Assembly: GCF_001310955.1 (NCBI RefSeq)
Contig: NZ_BAZX01000011.1
Span: forward strand, 1-64,000
Length of the DNA: 64,000 nucleotides
Source of the DNA: Marinifilum fragile JCM 15579
Lineage (GTDB): Bacteria; Bacteroidota; Bacteroidia; Bacteroidales; Marinifilaceae
Direction of reading: 5' to 3'
Below, piece after piece: positions 25,650-33,796 of this stretch. Both the position numbers and the translations under genes were made by a program. How positions within the stretch are numbered: the first letter of the stretch is position 1; every line of letters starts with the position of its first letter. The notes under the pieces were generated by a model. It was not told the origin of the DNA. It saw only the letters and a program-made list of their open reading frames with translations, and ran no database searches.

Positions 25650-27423
25650 TCAAGTCATAGCGAAATTTGACGAATTTGAGAATGCAGAGTTTGACTTTGG
25701 AGTTGATGGTAGTGATTTTCTTCAAATTGGAAAATGTAAAAGTTTAATCAATGATATTTTTAATGGATTAAATTGGGCCATTATAACAGGGGATTATACA
25801 AATGTTACTGTAACAAAAAGTTTCATTGAAGAAGCAGAGGGCAAGATCCAGATTTTGTTATCCTTATACTCAGACTCGCATTCAGCCTCGAAAAAGAAGA
25901 CTCAAGAAATTTTATTTGATGGTTTTGTAAAACCAATCAATTACTCTCTTTTGCATTTAAAACATTTAATTAGTGTTCTTGAGAATAGATTAGATTCAGA
26001 AGAAATTCAAATTTTAAACAAACATAATTACGAATATCCAAAACCTAAGAGAGATTCTTTTGATATTAGTAAACAAGTAACCTTGTTTAGAGTTAATTGT
26101 GATGTAGCTCGGTTTGATCATACTATTTCAATAAGTGAGGAGTATTTGCATCAAATGATTTTGTTGTTGGAATCTATTAAATCTAAGTTGAATGGTTTTT
26201 TACCATTCAATGAAATATTAGAAGATAAGTGTAAGCTTTTAATATTTAAGGTAGCTAAGAAGTTAGATAAACAGGAAAAAAACATTACCTATCAATTTAA
26301 TCTGAAGAAATACGGTTTAGGTGACTCAATAGAATCAAATTATTATTTTAAAGATTTAATTAAGGATTATAAGAGACATTATCAAGCAACAGAAGATTCA
26401 AAGAATCTACAAGAAAAGCGATTGAGTGAAGCGTATAAGAAACAAAGAAGAGGGGAAGATCTGAGTTTAATTAATTACCATGTGTTAATTAAGCATTATA
26501 AGGATAAGCAAAAAAATCTGGAGCAGATTAATAATTTGATTGATGAGGTAGATCAAAGGTATACAGATTTAATTGATGAAGAATCTGATTTATATTCTAA
26601 ACGAGCTTGGCAGATTGCTTTGAATTATTTTCTAAATAATAAACTGTCTTTTATATTAAAATCAAAGAATCGTAATGTTGATGATATTAAAGATTTGATG
26701 GTTCGTATAGAGTTAATACAAGAGCAAACAAAAGTTTATAACTTTTTCCCATATTGGAAACTATGTAAGCATTTTAATATTCTAATAAATGAAGAAATTG
26801 AGAAGGAGGATGCGGATTTTAATCGAATTTCTTCATTGTCGAACTATAAGGGCAAATTTTATCGATTATTAAAGAAAAATTTAAAATGGTGTATTGATAC
26901 GGATTTTCAGCCATTTATGTCAGAGTTTGATGATTGTCTTACAATTAATAAAGAGAAAGGAACAGATCGAGAAATAAAACTTTATTTGTCTTCGGGATAT
27001 ATTCTTCCACTTAACTATAATGAAATATTAAATTCTGTAAATTCATTAGAGCAAAGTATTGATACTTATACTTTGTATAAGAAAATGTTACAAGAGAAGC
27101 ATGATATTAAAAATATTAAAGATGATGTTTTGCGACATGAAAGAAAGCAAATTGAAATTTTAGGAATATTTGCGGCATTGGTGATATTTGCTTCTAGTAC
27201 TACTGAACTATTTAAAGGAATACAAGGTTTTCAAAATGCTGCAAAATTTAGTTTAATTTTTTCCTATTCGATGTGTTCATTTGCGATTGTAATTTGGATG
27301 ATTTCAAGAGAAAAAAGTAAAATCACAGACCTTTCAGTCTTTCATATATTTTTTCTAGCATTATTTTTTGTAGCTACAATTATAATGTTTGTTATGGCTT
27401 TTTCTTTGTGGCCATTCAATTAA
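25639..27423 (+). CDS. Membrane-anchored coiled-coil protein, candidate toxin/effector partner of the Panacea protein
   Basis: A 594-aa protein I do not recognise. Residues ~1-480 are charged, helical and coiled-coil-like (long Lys/Glu/Ile-rich runs); the last ~90 residues contain three hydrophobic segments at about 506-522, 537-556 and 567-590. There is no signal peptide, so the large N-terminal part should be cytoplasmic. No nuclease, NTPase or NAD-binding motif is visible. Overlap with the Panacea gene suggests a toxin or defence effector held by it, perhaps acting on the membrane. Codon use is AT-rich, as in its partner. Confidence 0.5.
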   Translation: MSFSQVIAKFDEFENAEFDFGVDGSDFLQIGKCKSLINDIFNGLNWAIITGDYTNVTVTKSFIEEAEGKIQILLSLYSDSHSASKKKTQEILFDGFVKPINYSLLHLKHLISVLENRLDSEEIQILNKHNYEYPKPKRDSFDISKQVTLFRVNCDVARFDHTISISEEYLHQMILLLESIKSKLNGFLPFNEILEDKCKLLIFKVAKKLDKQEKNITYQFNLKKYGLGDSIESNYYFKDLIKDYKRHYQATEDSKNLQEKRLSEAYKKQRRGEDLSLINYHVLIKHYKDKQKNLEQINNLIDEVDQRYTDLIDEESDLYSKRAWQIALNYFLNNKLSFILKSKNRNVDDIKDLMVRIELIQEQTKVYNFFPYWKLCKHFNILINEEIEKEDADFNRISSLSNYKGKFYRLLKKNLKWCIDTDFQPFMSEFDDCLTINKEKGTDREIKLYLSSGYILPLNYNEILNSVNSLEQSIDTYTLYKKMLQEKHDIKNIKDDVLRHERKQIEILGIFAALVIFASSTTELFKGIQGFQNAAKFSLIFSYSMCSFAIVIWMISREKSKITDLSVFHIFFLALFFVATIIMFVMAFSLWPFN

Positions 27424-27644
27424 TACTAAGTTAATATTGCACTATAATTCATTCTTCTTCAGCCTATAGAGCCTGTTATTTTTTTTTATTTACAGTTCTT
27501 ATTTTCCTACCTCTTCTTCCAACACTCCTTAAGATTATTTCTAAAGTACAAAGAGATCCGATAGAAAACACTATCGTGTTAGAAGATGTGTCCGTTGGTC
27601 GCTGATTCATTGTCGGTTTGGTAATTTCTGACTCATAATGCTAC

Positions 27645-27669
27645 AATAAAAAAGAGCCCCGAAGGGCTC
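27645..27669 (-). terminator. Terminator of the DUF6261-type gene (minus strand)
   Basis: Minus strand: GAGCCC-TTCG-GGGCTC with an ultra-stable UUCG loop and a following run of Ts, 18 nt after the stop. Confidence 0.9.
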
Positions 27670-27687
27670 AACTACAAAATGTCTGAA

Positions 27688-28419
27688 CTACTCAGCAGCC
27701 TCTTCGGCTGGAGTTTCTTCCTGTTCCTTTTTAGGAATCATTTTATTGTATTCGTCAATCAACTGATTGATACGATTGTTAATGGTATCGTAAGAACCAT
27801 CTGTACTAAGGGTTGTATGAGCTTGTAAGTGCGCCAATAATTCGCGATATGCTGCTATAATTTGCTTGCGCAACTCTACAGATTTTACATCAGGAGTATC
27901 GGCTCTTTCATTCACTCTGGCCTTGAATTTTGTATCGAATAGGGTGTTTTCAGCTTTTAACTTGTTTACCCATTCGGTTAAGGCAAGTGTGGTAATTGCA
28001 GTGCTTAAATCAGCATTGCCTTCCCATTTGTTGATAATTCCATTTAGTGTATTGGTTTCTTCTACATACTTTATGCGAGTAAAACCGGTACCAAAAGGCG
28101 TTAAAGAATTTTCGAGAGCAATGGCAGCTTCCTGTTTCGCAGGATCGAAATGATGTGCAAAAGATTGAATTTGCAAATCGATTCCCAACCATGTTGCATC
28201 TCTTTTTCCATCAAGTTCCACCAACTCGTCTGATATTTCAGAGCCTTTATCGGCCTGTGTTAACTCGAACAATACTGCCACCAGAGGCAGCAAGTCGTCG
28301 TATTGTTTTTTCACCAGTAAAGTTTCGGGATTTCCTGCTTGTAGTATTTCTAGCAGGTGTTGGAAAAACTGAACGAATGTTCTGTTCTTTAGCCTTCTGT
28401 AATTAATGTTGAAATACAT
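27688..28419 (-). CDS. DUF6261-like protein, function unknown
   Basis: A 243-aa cytoplasmic, helix-rich protein resembling a Bacteroidota family annotated DUF6261 (recalled, not searched). The N-terminus MYFNINYRRLKNRTFVQFFQ starts the conserved part; a frame open to 28551 adds a Cys-rich, AT-rich stretch that looks untranslated, so ATG 28419 is chosen. The C-terminus is acidic (PAEEAAE). Codon use is more G+C-rich than in the Panacea pair next to it. No catalytic motif seen. It is monocistronic with a strong terminator. Confidence 0.55.
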   Translation of the reverse strand: MYFNINYRRLKNRTFVQFFQHLLEILQAGNPETLLVKKQYDDLLPLVAVLFELTQADKGSEISDELVELDGKRDATWLGIDLQIQSFAHHFDPAKQEAAIALENSLTPFGTGFTRIKYVEETNTLNGIINKWEGNADLSTAITTLALTEWVNKLKAENTLFDTKFKARVNERADTPDVKSVELRKQIIAAYRELLAHLQAHTTLSTDGSYDTINNRINQLIDEYNKMIPKKEQEETPAEEAAE

Positions 28420-29005
28420 AATAAGTGTGTTATAATTATTAACTAAAAATAAATTTAAGAAATAGTTATTAGATATAATATAGAAAGCCAAATTAATTTT
28501 AGGTTCATTCAGTTGGTGAATATATGTTTTACAGCACATAATTGATTTCACTAAATCAGGAACTTAATCCTTGAGGTGTATTTTTGCTCCTGCAGCCTGC
28601 AGGAAGAAAAATACACCCCTGAAAATCTCTCCTGCAGGCTGCAGGAAAGAAAATACACCCTTGAAAATCCTTCCTGCCGCTTGCAGGAAGAAAAATACAG
28701 TATATAAAAACCTTCCTGCAACCTGCAGGAAACATTATACTACCCCTTGCTTATACAAAATCTGAGACATTACTTACTAGGATGCCTGTGAAGCAAAATT
28801 AAGGGTTGACAATACTTGGTAGAAATGGTAAATTAGATAGACTTTTTTTACTCATTTTTCTGCTGGCTTTGTGTGCACGATGTGTGAATTGATTTTTCTG
28901 AAATGATGGCCCATTCCCAAAGCTTTATTCTCTGGTAGCGGTAAATATGTATTACGATTACCGTTTGATGATCTGTGATTATTACTCATCTGTAAATGAA
29001 AATTC
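28420..29005. other. Gene-free gap around the 42-bp repeat array
   Basis: Apart from the repeat array (28574-28730), the gap holds an AT-rich leader for the DUF6261 gene and, from 28731, upstream DNA of the VKOR gene with a CGGTAA/TTACCG inverted repeat (28939-28963), possibly an operator. The 64-codon frame 28571-28765 just reads through the repeats and is not considered a gene. Confidence 0.4.
28574..28730. repeat. Four-copy 42-bp tandem repeat with palindromic core
   Basis: Four 17-nt cores of the form TCCTGCAGSCTGCAGGA begin at 28588, 28630, 28672 and 28714, exactly 42 nt apart. The linker (AAGAAAAATACACCC.TGAAAATC) is conserved in the first copies and decays towards the last. The first copy is framed by GGTGTATTTTT before and AAAAATACACC after, making a long inverted repeat (28575-28617). 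Not a CRISPR: linkers are repeated, not unique. Confidence 0.85.
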
Positions 29006-30298
29006 ATGAAAAATTTGAAGTATTGGTATGCATTTTCATATCTGCTAACAGCAATTGGAATTATTTTGTCGTTTTATCTTTTAAACACTCATTTTAATAT
29101 GACAGCAGGAAAGTTTGGGGAATCAGACCTATGTTCTGTTGTCTTTGGCAAGTCGTGTAAAACAGCCTTATATAGCAGTTATGCAACTTTTGCTAAAATC
29201 CCGATTGCTGGATGGGGAGCAATCTATTTTATTTCACTCGCTTTATTCCTGGGGCTTGGAATTTGGTTATCGAGTTCACTAAAAAAGACAATGCTTATTA
29301 CAGCCTTTTGGATTTGTGCTGTGAGCTTATTTGCCAGTCTTTTCTTTATTTATAAGATGTTAGTATACCCGGTTTTGTTTTGTCCTTTCTGTTTTGTGAT
29401 TCATGTATCCAACTTATTGCTTTTTATCTTTTTAAAGAAGTTAACAGAAACCAGTTTCTCGGATTTGTTCAAAGCCTTAAAACAAATGTTGGCTTTGGTA
29501 CTTTTGGGCAAAAAAGAGAGTTTATCTTTTAAAAACTGGCATGCTCTTCCATACATTATTGCAATTTGCCTGGTCTTGGTAATGTATCAATGGATAAGGA
29601 TACAAGGGCTGAGCATTAATATGAATAAGTTGGCAAGTTACGATCCACTTGAGGAACTTCTTAAATTCGATTCGATTCCGGCGGCTAATATCTCCGAATG
29701 GAGCGGGGAGCCAATTTTAGGTCCTGTTGATGCCCCGGTATCTATGGTGGTTTACAGTGATTTTCAATGTTCAATGTGTGCTATATTTGGAAAGAGTTTT
29801 ACTGAGCTCATCAAATGTAATGAGGGTAGACTAAATATTAGGTATAAATATTTCCCTTTAAGTTCCTCGTGTAATCCCATTGCAAAATATGATATGCATC
29901 CTAATGCGTGTGAGGCGGCCAGAGCTGCTCAAGCGGCTCATCAGCAAGGAATGTTTTGGTCTTACCATGATTCATTATTCAACCAAAATCTGAATGATGT
30001 TGAACCGGATGTATTTATTCATATTGCCAATTCATTAAAGCTCAATTTAGAGCAATTCAATCACGAACTCAACTCTGAAACTTGTCAGCAAAAGATTGCT
30101 GGCGATATACAGGAGGGAGTGGATCTTAAACTTGATGGAACTCCAAGCGTGTTCCTAAATGGAAAAAGAATTTACGATCTTCGTCCTCAAAACATTAATT
30201 TCCTAATCAAATATCTGTCTAATAATTTGAATAAAACGGATGCGATCAGCATTCAGGATTCAATCTATTTAACTGAAAAATTTTCGGGTGATGACTAA
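29006..30298 (+). CDS. VKOR-DsbA fusion (disulfide-forming membrane protein)
   Basis: A 430-aa fusion that should oxidise cysteines in exported proteins and pass electrons to quinone. Residues 1-150: a vitamin K epoxide reductase domain with four or five membrane helices, loop cysteines C43 and C51, and the active-site pair C126/C129 (CPFC). Helix at ~180-200, then a periplasmic DsbA-like thioredoxin domain with C255/C258 (SDFQCSMC) and the cis-proline GTPS near residue 381. This replaces a DsbA/DsbB pair. The next gene encodes a small exported protein with four cysteines. AT-rich neighbourhood, own transcription unit. Confidence 0.9.
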   Translation: MKNLKYWYAFSYLLTAIGIILSFYLLNTHFNMTAGKFGESDLCSVVFGKSCKTALYSSYATFAKIPIAGWGAIYFISLALFLGLGIWLSSSLKKTMLITAFWICAVSLFASLFFIYKMLVYPVLFCPFCFVIHVSNLLLFIFLKKLTETSFSDLFKALKQMLALVLLGKKESLSFKNWHALPYIIAICLVLVMYQWIRIQGLSINMNKLASYDPLEELLKFDSIPAANISEWSGEPILGPVDAPVSMVVYSDFQCSMCAIFGKSFTELIKCNEGRLNIRYKYFPLSSSCNPIAKYDMHPNACEAARAAQAAHQQGMFWSYHDSLFNQNLNDVEPDVFIHIANSLKLNLEQFNHELNSETCQQKIAGDIQEGVDLKLDGTPSVFLNGKRIYDLRPQNINFLIKYLSNNLNKTDAISIQDSIYLTEKFSGDD

Positions 30299-30487
30299 AG
30301 GAAAACTTGAAAAATATGATAAGTTATAATTATTCTTAAACTTTTATTTCTATTTATTTGACAATTAATTTCATAGCACTTGCTTAATCTTGATCATCAA
30401 ATGAGCTTGAAATAATATGTAAATTTAACATGTCTGCAAAAAGCTGATTATAAGTATGAAGCGGATATTTAAAAAATAGATATAACC

Positions 30488-30518
30488 TTGACTTCCTAAT
30501 TTGATTGTGGTAAATTTG
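30488..30518 (+). promoter_or_regulatory. Promoter of the small exported cysteine protein
   Basis: TTG (30488-30490), 20-nt spacer, TAAATTTG (30511-30518): full match to the Bacteroidota promoter form, 42 nt before the ATG. Confidence 0.7.
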
Positions 30519-30560
30519 AGATTATTTTTTTAATAGTTTTCACTTTAAAATTTAGGAATT

Positions 30561-30920
30561 ATGAAAAATGTTTTTAGAGTTTTGGCGATTTGTTTGGTGT
30601 TTGGTGGCGTTTTTGCTCTTTCTGGGTTTAGTGCAGATGATAACAATGCTGCAGTTGTGATAAAGGATACTGCTTGTGGTGTAATGAACGGTGATGGTGG
30701 TTTTGAACTTGTTGAAGGTAGAATCACTGTTATGAATAATGGTGGAGTGACTAATTTTATTTGTAAAGGAAAAGGAGTGCCTAACTCAACAGGACAAGCT
30801 GTGAAGTTCAATTTTGAAAATACAGGAATTCTTTGTAATACTGCTGGAGGTGTAACTGATGATTGGCAAAATGTAGTATCCGCTAGTGGTAATGTTACCC
30901 TGCATTGCAAAGTGCATTAA
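30561..30920 (+). CDS. Small exported protein with four cysteines, function unknown
   Basis: A 119-aa protein with a signal peptide (cleavage near GFSA, residue 25) and a mature domain of ~94 residues rich in Gly, Asn and Val, with C39, C68, C92 and C116, likely two disulfides. No lipobox. No family recognised. It has its own strong promoter and terminator, so it is expressed alone, perhaps highly. Placement after the VKOR-DsbA fusion makes it a plausible substrate of that system; this is inference from position only. Confidence 0.65.
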   Translation: MKNVFRVLAICLVFGGVFALSGFSADDNNAAVVIKDTACGVMNGDGGFELVEGRITVMNNGGVTNFICKGKGVPNSTGQAVKFNFENTGILCNTAGGVTDDWQNVVSASGNVTLHCKVH

Positions 30921-30949
30921 AATTTAAAATATTGCATTGATTTTTATTT

Positions 30950-30983
30950 AGGATGGATGATCTATAATCGTCCATCCTTTTTT
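30950..30983 (+). terminator. Terminator after the small exported protein gene
   Basis: AGGATGGA (30950-30957) pairs with TCCATCCT (30971-30978), then Ts. Confidence 0.85.
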
Positions 30984-31177
30984 AATTGTATGAGAATGTT
31001 CGAGTCTTCTTTATATTCTCTCCATTAGTTTTGGAAAGAGGCATATTATAAAATAGTGGAAGTTTTTATTTGGGATTTGTTGGAATAAGTAGATCTAATT
31101 AGATATTCAATTTTATGATTAGATTTTTTAAGAAAAACATATTACCTTACAGGTAGTTAACCCAATTCAACCACGCT

Positions 31178-31744
31178 ATGAAAAAACAATACCTCTTTCT
31201 TCCCCTATTTTTGATTCTAATATTCTCTTTTTGTTTCGACGGATTTTCGCAGTGTACCTATCAGCATAAGCTCGATAGTATTGTGCAGTTGTTGGATATG
31301 CCTGGTGCAAAATTTTCCATCATTTACCAGGATGGACGACGGGAAAACTATGTAACAGGATATTCTGATTCTATCCGTAAGGAAAGGATGAATTTGCAAC
31401 ATGTAATGTTTTCGGGAAGCATAGGGAAAACTTATGCTGCAGCAGTTTTGTATCAGCTGGTTGAGGAGGGTAAGGTTGATTTAAAGGAGAAGTTTTTTAA
31501 CTACTGCCAGGGGGAGTGTTGGTTGTCGAAATTGCCAAATATTGGAGATATCACTGTGGAGATGCTATTGCAGCATACAAGTGGTTTGCCGCGCTACATA
31601 GAGAATGAACAGCTGTGGATCGAGATCAAAAATAATCCCGATAAGGTATGGACCTACAAGGACCGACTGCAGTATGCATTTGATATGGAAGCGGTGCACA
31701 AGGCAGGCGAGGCTGGGCTTATTCCGACACCAATTATTTGCTGA
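31178..31744 (+). CDS. Beta-lactamase-family serine hydrolase, N-terminal part (frameshifted)
   Basis: First part of a class C beta-lactamase-like (DUF/PBP-type) serine hydrolase. Signal peptide ends GFSQ (residue 25); SxxK motif is SIGK in FSGSIGKTYAA (Ser nucleophile near 81). The frame breaks near 31712: adding one G (GAGGC to GAGGGC) continues as GWAYSDTNYLLIGMLIEKVTG, which carries the Tyr motif (YSD). A second missing base near 31801 is needed before the rest follows from ~31803. Restored, 31178-32300 encodes about 374 aa. Confidence 0.8.
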   Translation: MKKQYLFLPLFLILIFSFCFDGFSQCTYQHKLDSIVQLLDMPGAKFSIIYQDGRRENYVTGYSDSIRKERMNLQHVMFSGSIGKTYAAAVLYQLVEEGKVDLKEKFFNYCQGECWLSKLPNIGDITVEMLLQHTSGLPRYIENEQLWIEIKNNPDKVWTYKDRLQYAFDMEAVHKAGEAGLIPTPIIC

Positions 31745-31853
31745 TTGGAATGCTGATTGAGAAGGTTACGGGCATGAATTACTACGAGGTGGCCAATGCA
31801 GGATTTTAGCTCCACTGCATTTTAAAGAAACCTATGCGGCTACTCGTCGCGAT

Positions 31854-32300
31854 ATGCCACGCTTGCCAATTGGCTATTCGGGTTTGGATGCCTTTTTTCA
31901 CATGCCAAAGCAGGTTGTAGTTGAAGGAAGGTATGTTATGAATCCGCAAATGGAATGGACTGGAGGAGGATATGCTTCTACTACATCCGACCTGGCAAAA
32001 TGGGCCAAGTTTTACTACGAGGCACTGCCATTTTCTGATGAAACGCTACAAAAAATTGTGACGCCTAATCCCAATGGACTTATAAGTGAGTATGATTCTT
32101 ATGGTATGGGTAGTTTTATTTTTAAAAGCGCGCATGGCAAAGCCTATGGTCATACGGGTTTCGTTCCCGGATTTCGTTCCATTTTCCTGTATTATCCAGA
32201 GCAAAAAATTGCCGTGGCTTTTCAAACCAATTGTGATTCATACAAAGGCAAAATGACCTTATTGCACTGTGTCGACGAAATTTTGAAGGCAGAGTTTTGA
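31854..32300 (+). CDS. Beta-lactamase-family serine hydrolase, C-terminal part
   Basis: Continuation of the preceding fragment: YSGLDAFFHMP, WTGGGYASTTSDLAKW (typical of the family), and YGHTGFVPGF with HTG in place of the KTG triad motif. The true domain resumes near 31803 (ILAPLHFKETYAATRRD), before the ATG given here. Both lesions need one added base in a G run, so this may be an intact gene with sequencing errors; two lesions in one non-essential gene also fit real decay. Substrate unknown. Confidence 0.75.
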   Translation: MPRLPIGYSGLDAFFHMPKQVVVEGRYVMNPQMEWTGGGYASTTSDLAKWAKFYYEALPFSDETLQKIVTPNPNGLISEYDSYGMGSFIFKSAHGKAYGHTGFVPGFRSIFLYYPEQKIAVAFQTNCDSYKGKMTLLHCVDEILKAEF

Positions 32301-32699
32301 TGGATCATTGATTTCTGGTCATTTTCGAAATGATTTTTTCCCTTTTAGGGAAAATCCTGATAAGGAAAAGGGTGTTTTTAAGAGAAATACAATCAAAAAT
32401 ACACCCTTCTGGCTGTCGGCATCTCCCTGGAAGGGGAGAATTTATAATTAAACGATTGTATATTTAATTCTCTGTCGAATTATTTTCAGGAAAATAAATG
32501 TGAATTAAGAGACACTGATTTCAGTTCATTGATAATTGTTCATTTTTTATAATTGATCTGTATAAGCCAATGTAGAGGCATCTCTTGCTGCTTGATGAGG
32601 CTTGGCTGATGAAAATTTTTAAATTTGGTAGTTGTTCAGAAGGGCTGTAAATAGAGCCTTTCAAGAGTTTTGTTCCCCTGTTTTATTAAACTATTGAAT
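32301..32699. repeat. Gene-free gap with nested inverted repeats and a possible dispersed element
   Basis: Hairpin TTTCCC/GGGAAA (32338-32353), inside CCCTTTT...AAAAGGG; then GGGTGTTTTT (32370-32379) facing AAAAATACACCC (32395-32406), followed by TTCTGGCTGTCGGCATCTCC and a CTCCC/GGGAG hairpin (to 32438). The AAAAATACACCC end matches the linker of the 42-bp array at 28574. From 32450 to 32699 nothing is recognised beyond AT-rich DNA. Confidence 0.5.
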
Positions 32700-33053
32700 A
32701 TGAATATTTTTACAAACAATGATAATGCACCCAAAACAAGTTTTACCGCTTTAGAGTTGATGGAGGAGTTGGAAAAGGGTTCGGATATTTTACTGATTGA
32801 CATTCGTGAGCCGCATGAACTGGCAAAAGAAGGGATCGAGAATTCCATTCACATTCCAATGGGAGAGATTCAAAATAAGATTCCTACCCTGCCTAAGGAT
32901 AAGGATATTATTATTTTCTGTCATTTGGGATTTAGAAGCAAGCAGGTGAGAAATTACTTGCGTAAAATTGGGTTTCATAAAGCTGCGCATCTAAAAGGAG
33001 GCTTGTACAGTTGGAATCGCCAACTAAAGAAAATGAAGGCTGAGGCCTATTAA
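32700..33053 (+). CDS. Rhodanese-domain protein (copy 1)
   Basis: A 117-aa single rhodanese domain. Active-site loop FCHLGFRSKQ with catalytic C74; CH2-like IDIREPHELAKEGIENSIHIPMGEI and LKGGLYSWNRQ at the end. Single-domain rhodaneses transfer sulfane sulfur. ATG 32700 (MNIFTNN) is preferred to an upstream one at 32670. It is a paralogue of the gene at 52049, with a shared PMGEI..KI..LPKDKD core. A shared hairpin terminator at 33064 separates it from blaR1. Confidence 0.9.
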   Translation: MNIFTNNDNAPKTSFTALELMEELEKGSDILLIDIREPHELAKEGIENSIHIPMGEIQNKIPTLPKDKDIIIFCHLGFRSKQVRNYLRKIGFHKAAHLKGGLYSWNRQLKKMKAEAY

Positions 33054-33063
33054 AGCATAAAAG

Positions 33064-33095
33064 GAAAGCTCAATAATTTGGTTTATTGAGCTTTC
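33064..33095. terminator. Bidirectional terminator between rhodanese and blaR1
   Basis: GAAAGCTCAATAA (33064-33076) and TTATTGAGCTTTC (33083-33095) form a 13-bp stem between two convergent genes. Confidence 0.8.
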
Positions 33096-33116
33096 TTTAT
33101 CAACATTATTCAATAA

Positions 33117-33752
33117 CTATTTGGCAGGAGTTTCCACTACACTCATTACGCCGGAATAGTTAATTCTTTTGATGCCCGCATTTCGGAGTTGTCTTTTGAT
33201 TTCTTTAATCACATCCTTATTGATTGCTGGATCGAGAACTCGGATTTCGGCAAGCGATCGTTTTTTGTTTTGTACCAAAGCTTTTGCCCTCTCTTCAATA
33301 AGACTTAGTGCACATTTTTTTTGGTCGATAAAGATCCCTTCCTTAGTAATTCTGATGTCTAAGGCATTCGCAGACATCTTAACGGCTGTAAAAGGTGCAA
33401 TTCGGATTGGAACTCTTTCATCAATTTCCAGTTGCTGTGCATCCGACAATTGAAAGTAATCCTTACTAAATAGCTCTTGCGCCTTTTCTGCTCGCACTTC
33501 CAGGTAGGCTTTGCCAATGGCTTGCATGCTTCCGGCAATGGCTTCTTTTGATGTAGCCCTGTCAACTTGATAGCTAATTGCAAGCTGGTTTACCTTTGCC
33601 GAATTGCCATTGTTCAATTTGTTAACAGCCGTTTCAGGATTGGCTTCGTTCCAATAGTTTTTACCACTGATAAATGATTTTACAATTGCTTTTAAATCTT
33701 TTTTGGCTACCAATCGCCCGTTTATAAGAATATCACCAGGTCTATTTTGCAA
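33117..33752 (-). CDS. BlaR1-like sensor, C-terminal ExbD-like part (frameshifted)
   Basis: C-terminal part of the M56 protein encoded upstream. It holds an ExbD-like segment (DIRITKEGIFIDQKK ... VIKEIKRQLRNAGIKRINYSG), the fold of biopolymer-transport periplasmic domains. Reading through 33797-33752 after one added base near 33804-33810 gives KPDLSWQLGPIKERNVLAIL joining the two frames, so 33117-34834 is one gene of about 572 aa. The ATG at 33752 is internal, not a real start. Confidence 0.7.
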   Translation of the reverse strand: MQNRPGDILINGRLVAKKDLKAIVKSFISGKNYWNEANPETAVNKLNNGNSAKVNQLAISYQVDRATSKEAIAGSMQAIGKAYLEVRAEKAQELFSKDYFQLSDAQQLEIDERVPIRIAPFTAVKMSANALDIRITKEGIFIDQKKCALSLIEERAKALVQNKKRSLAEIRVLDPAINKDVIKEIKRQLRNAGIKRINYSGVMSVVETPAK

Positions 33753-33796
33753 TATGGCTAATACATTTCTTTCTTTAATTGGTCCTAATTGCCAAC

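Noticed and set aside
28574..28730. CRISPR array
   Set aside because: Regular 42-nt period, but the linkers are repeats of each other rather than unique spacers, and no cas gene is near.
28571..28765. 64-codon protein made of CRKKNTPLK-like repeats
   Set aside because: It only exists because 42 is divisible by three; the palindromes and the decay pattern fit non-coding repeat DNA.
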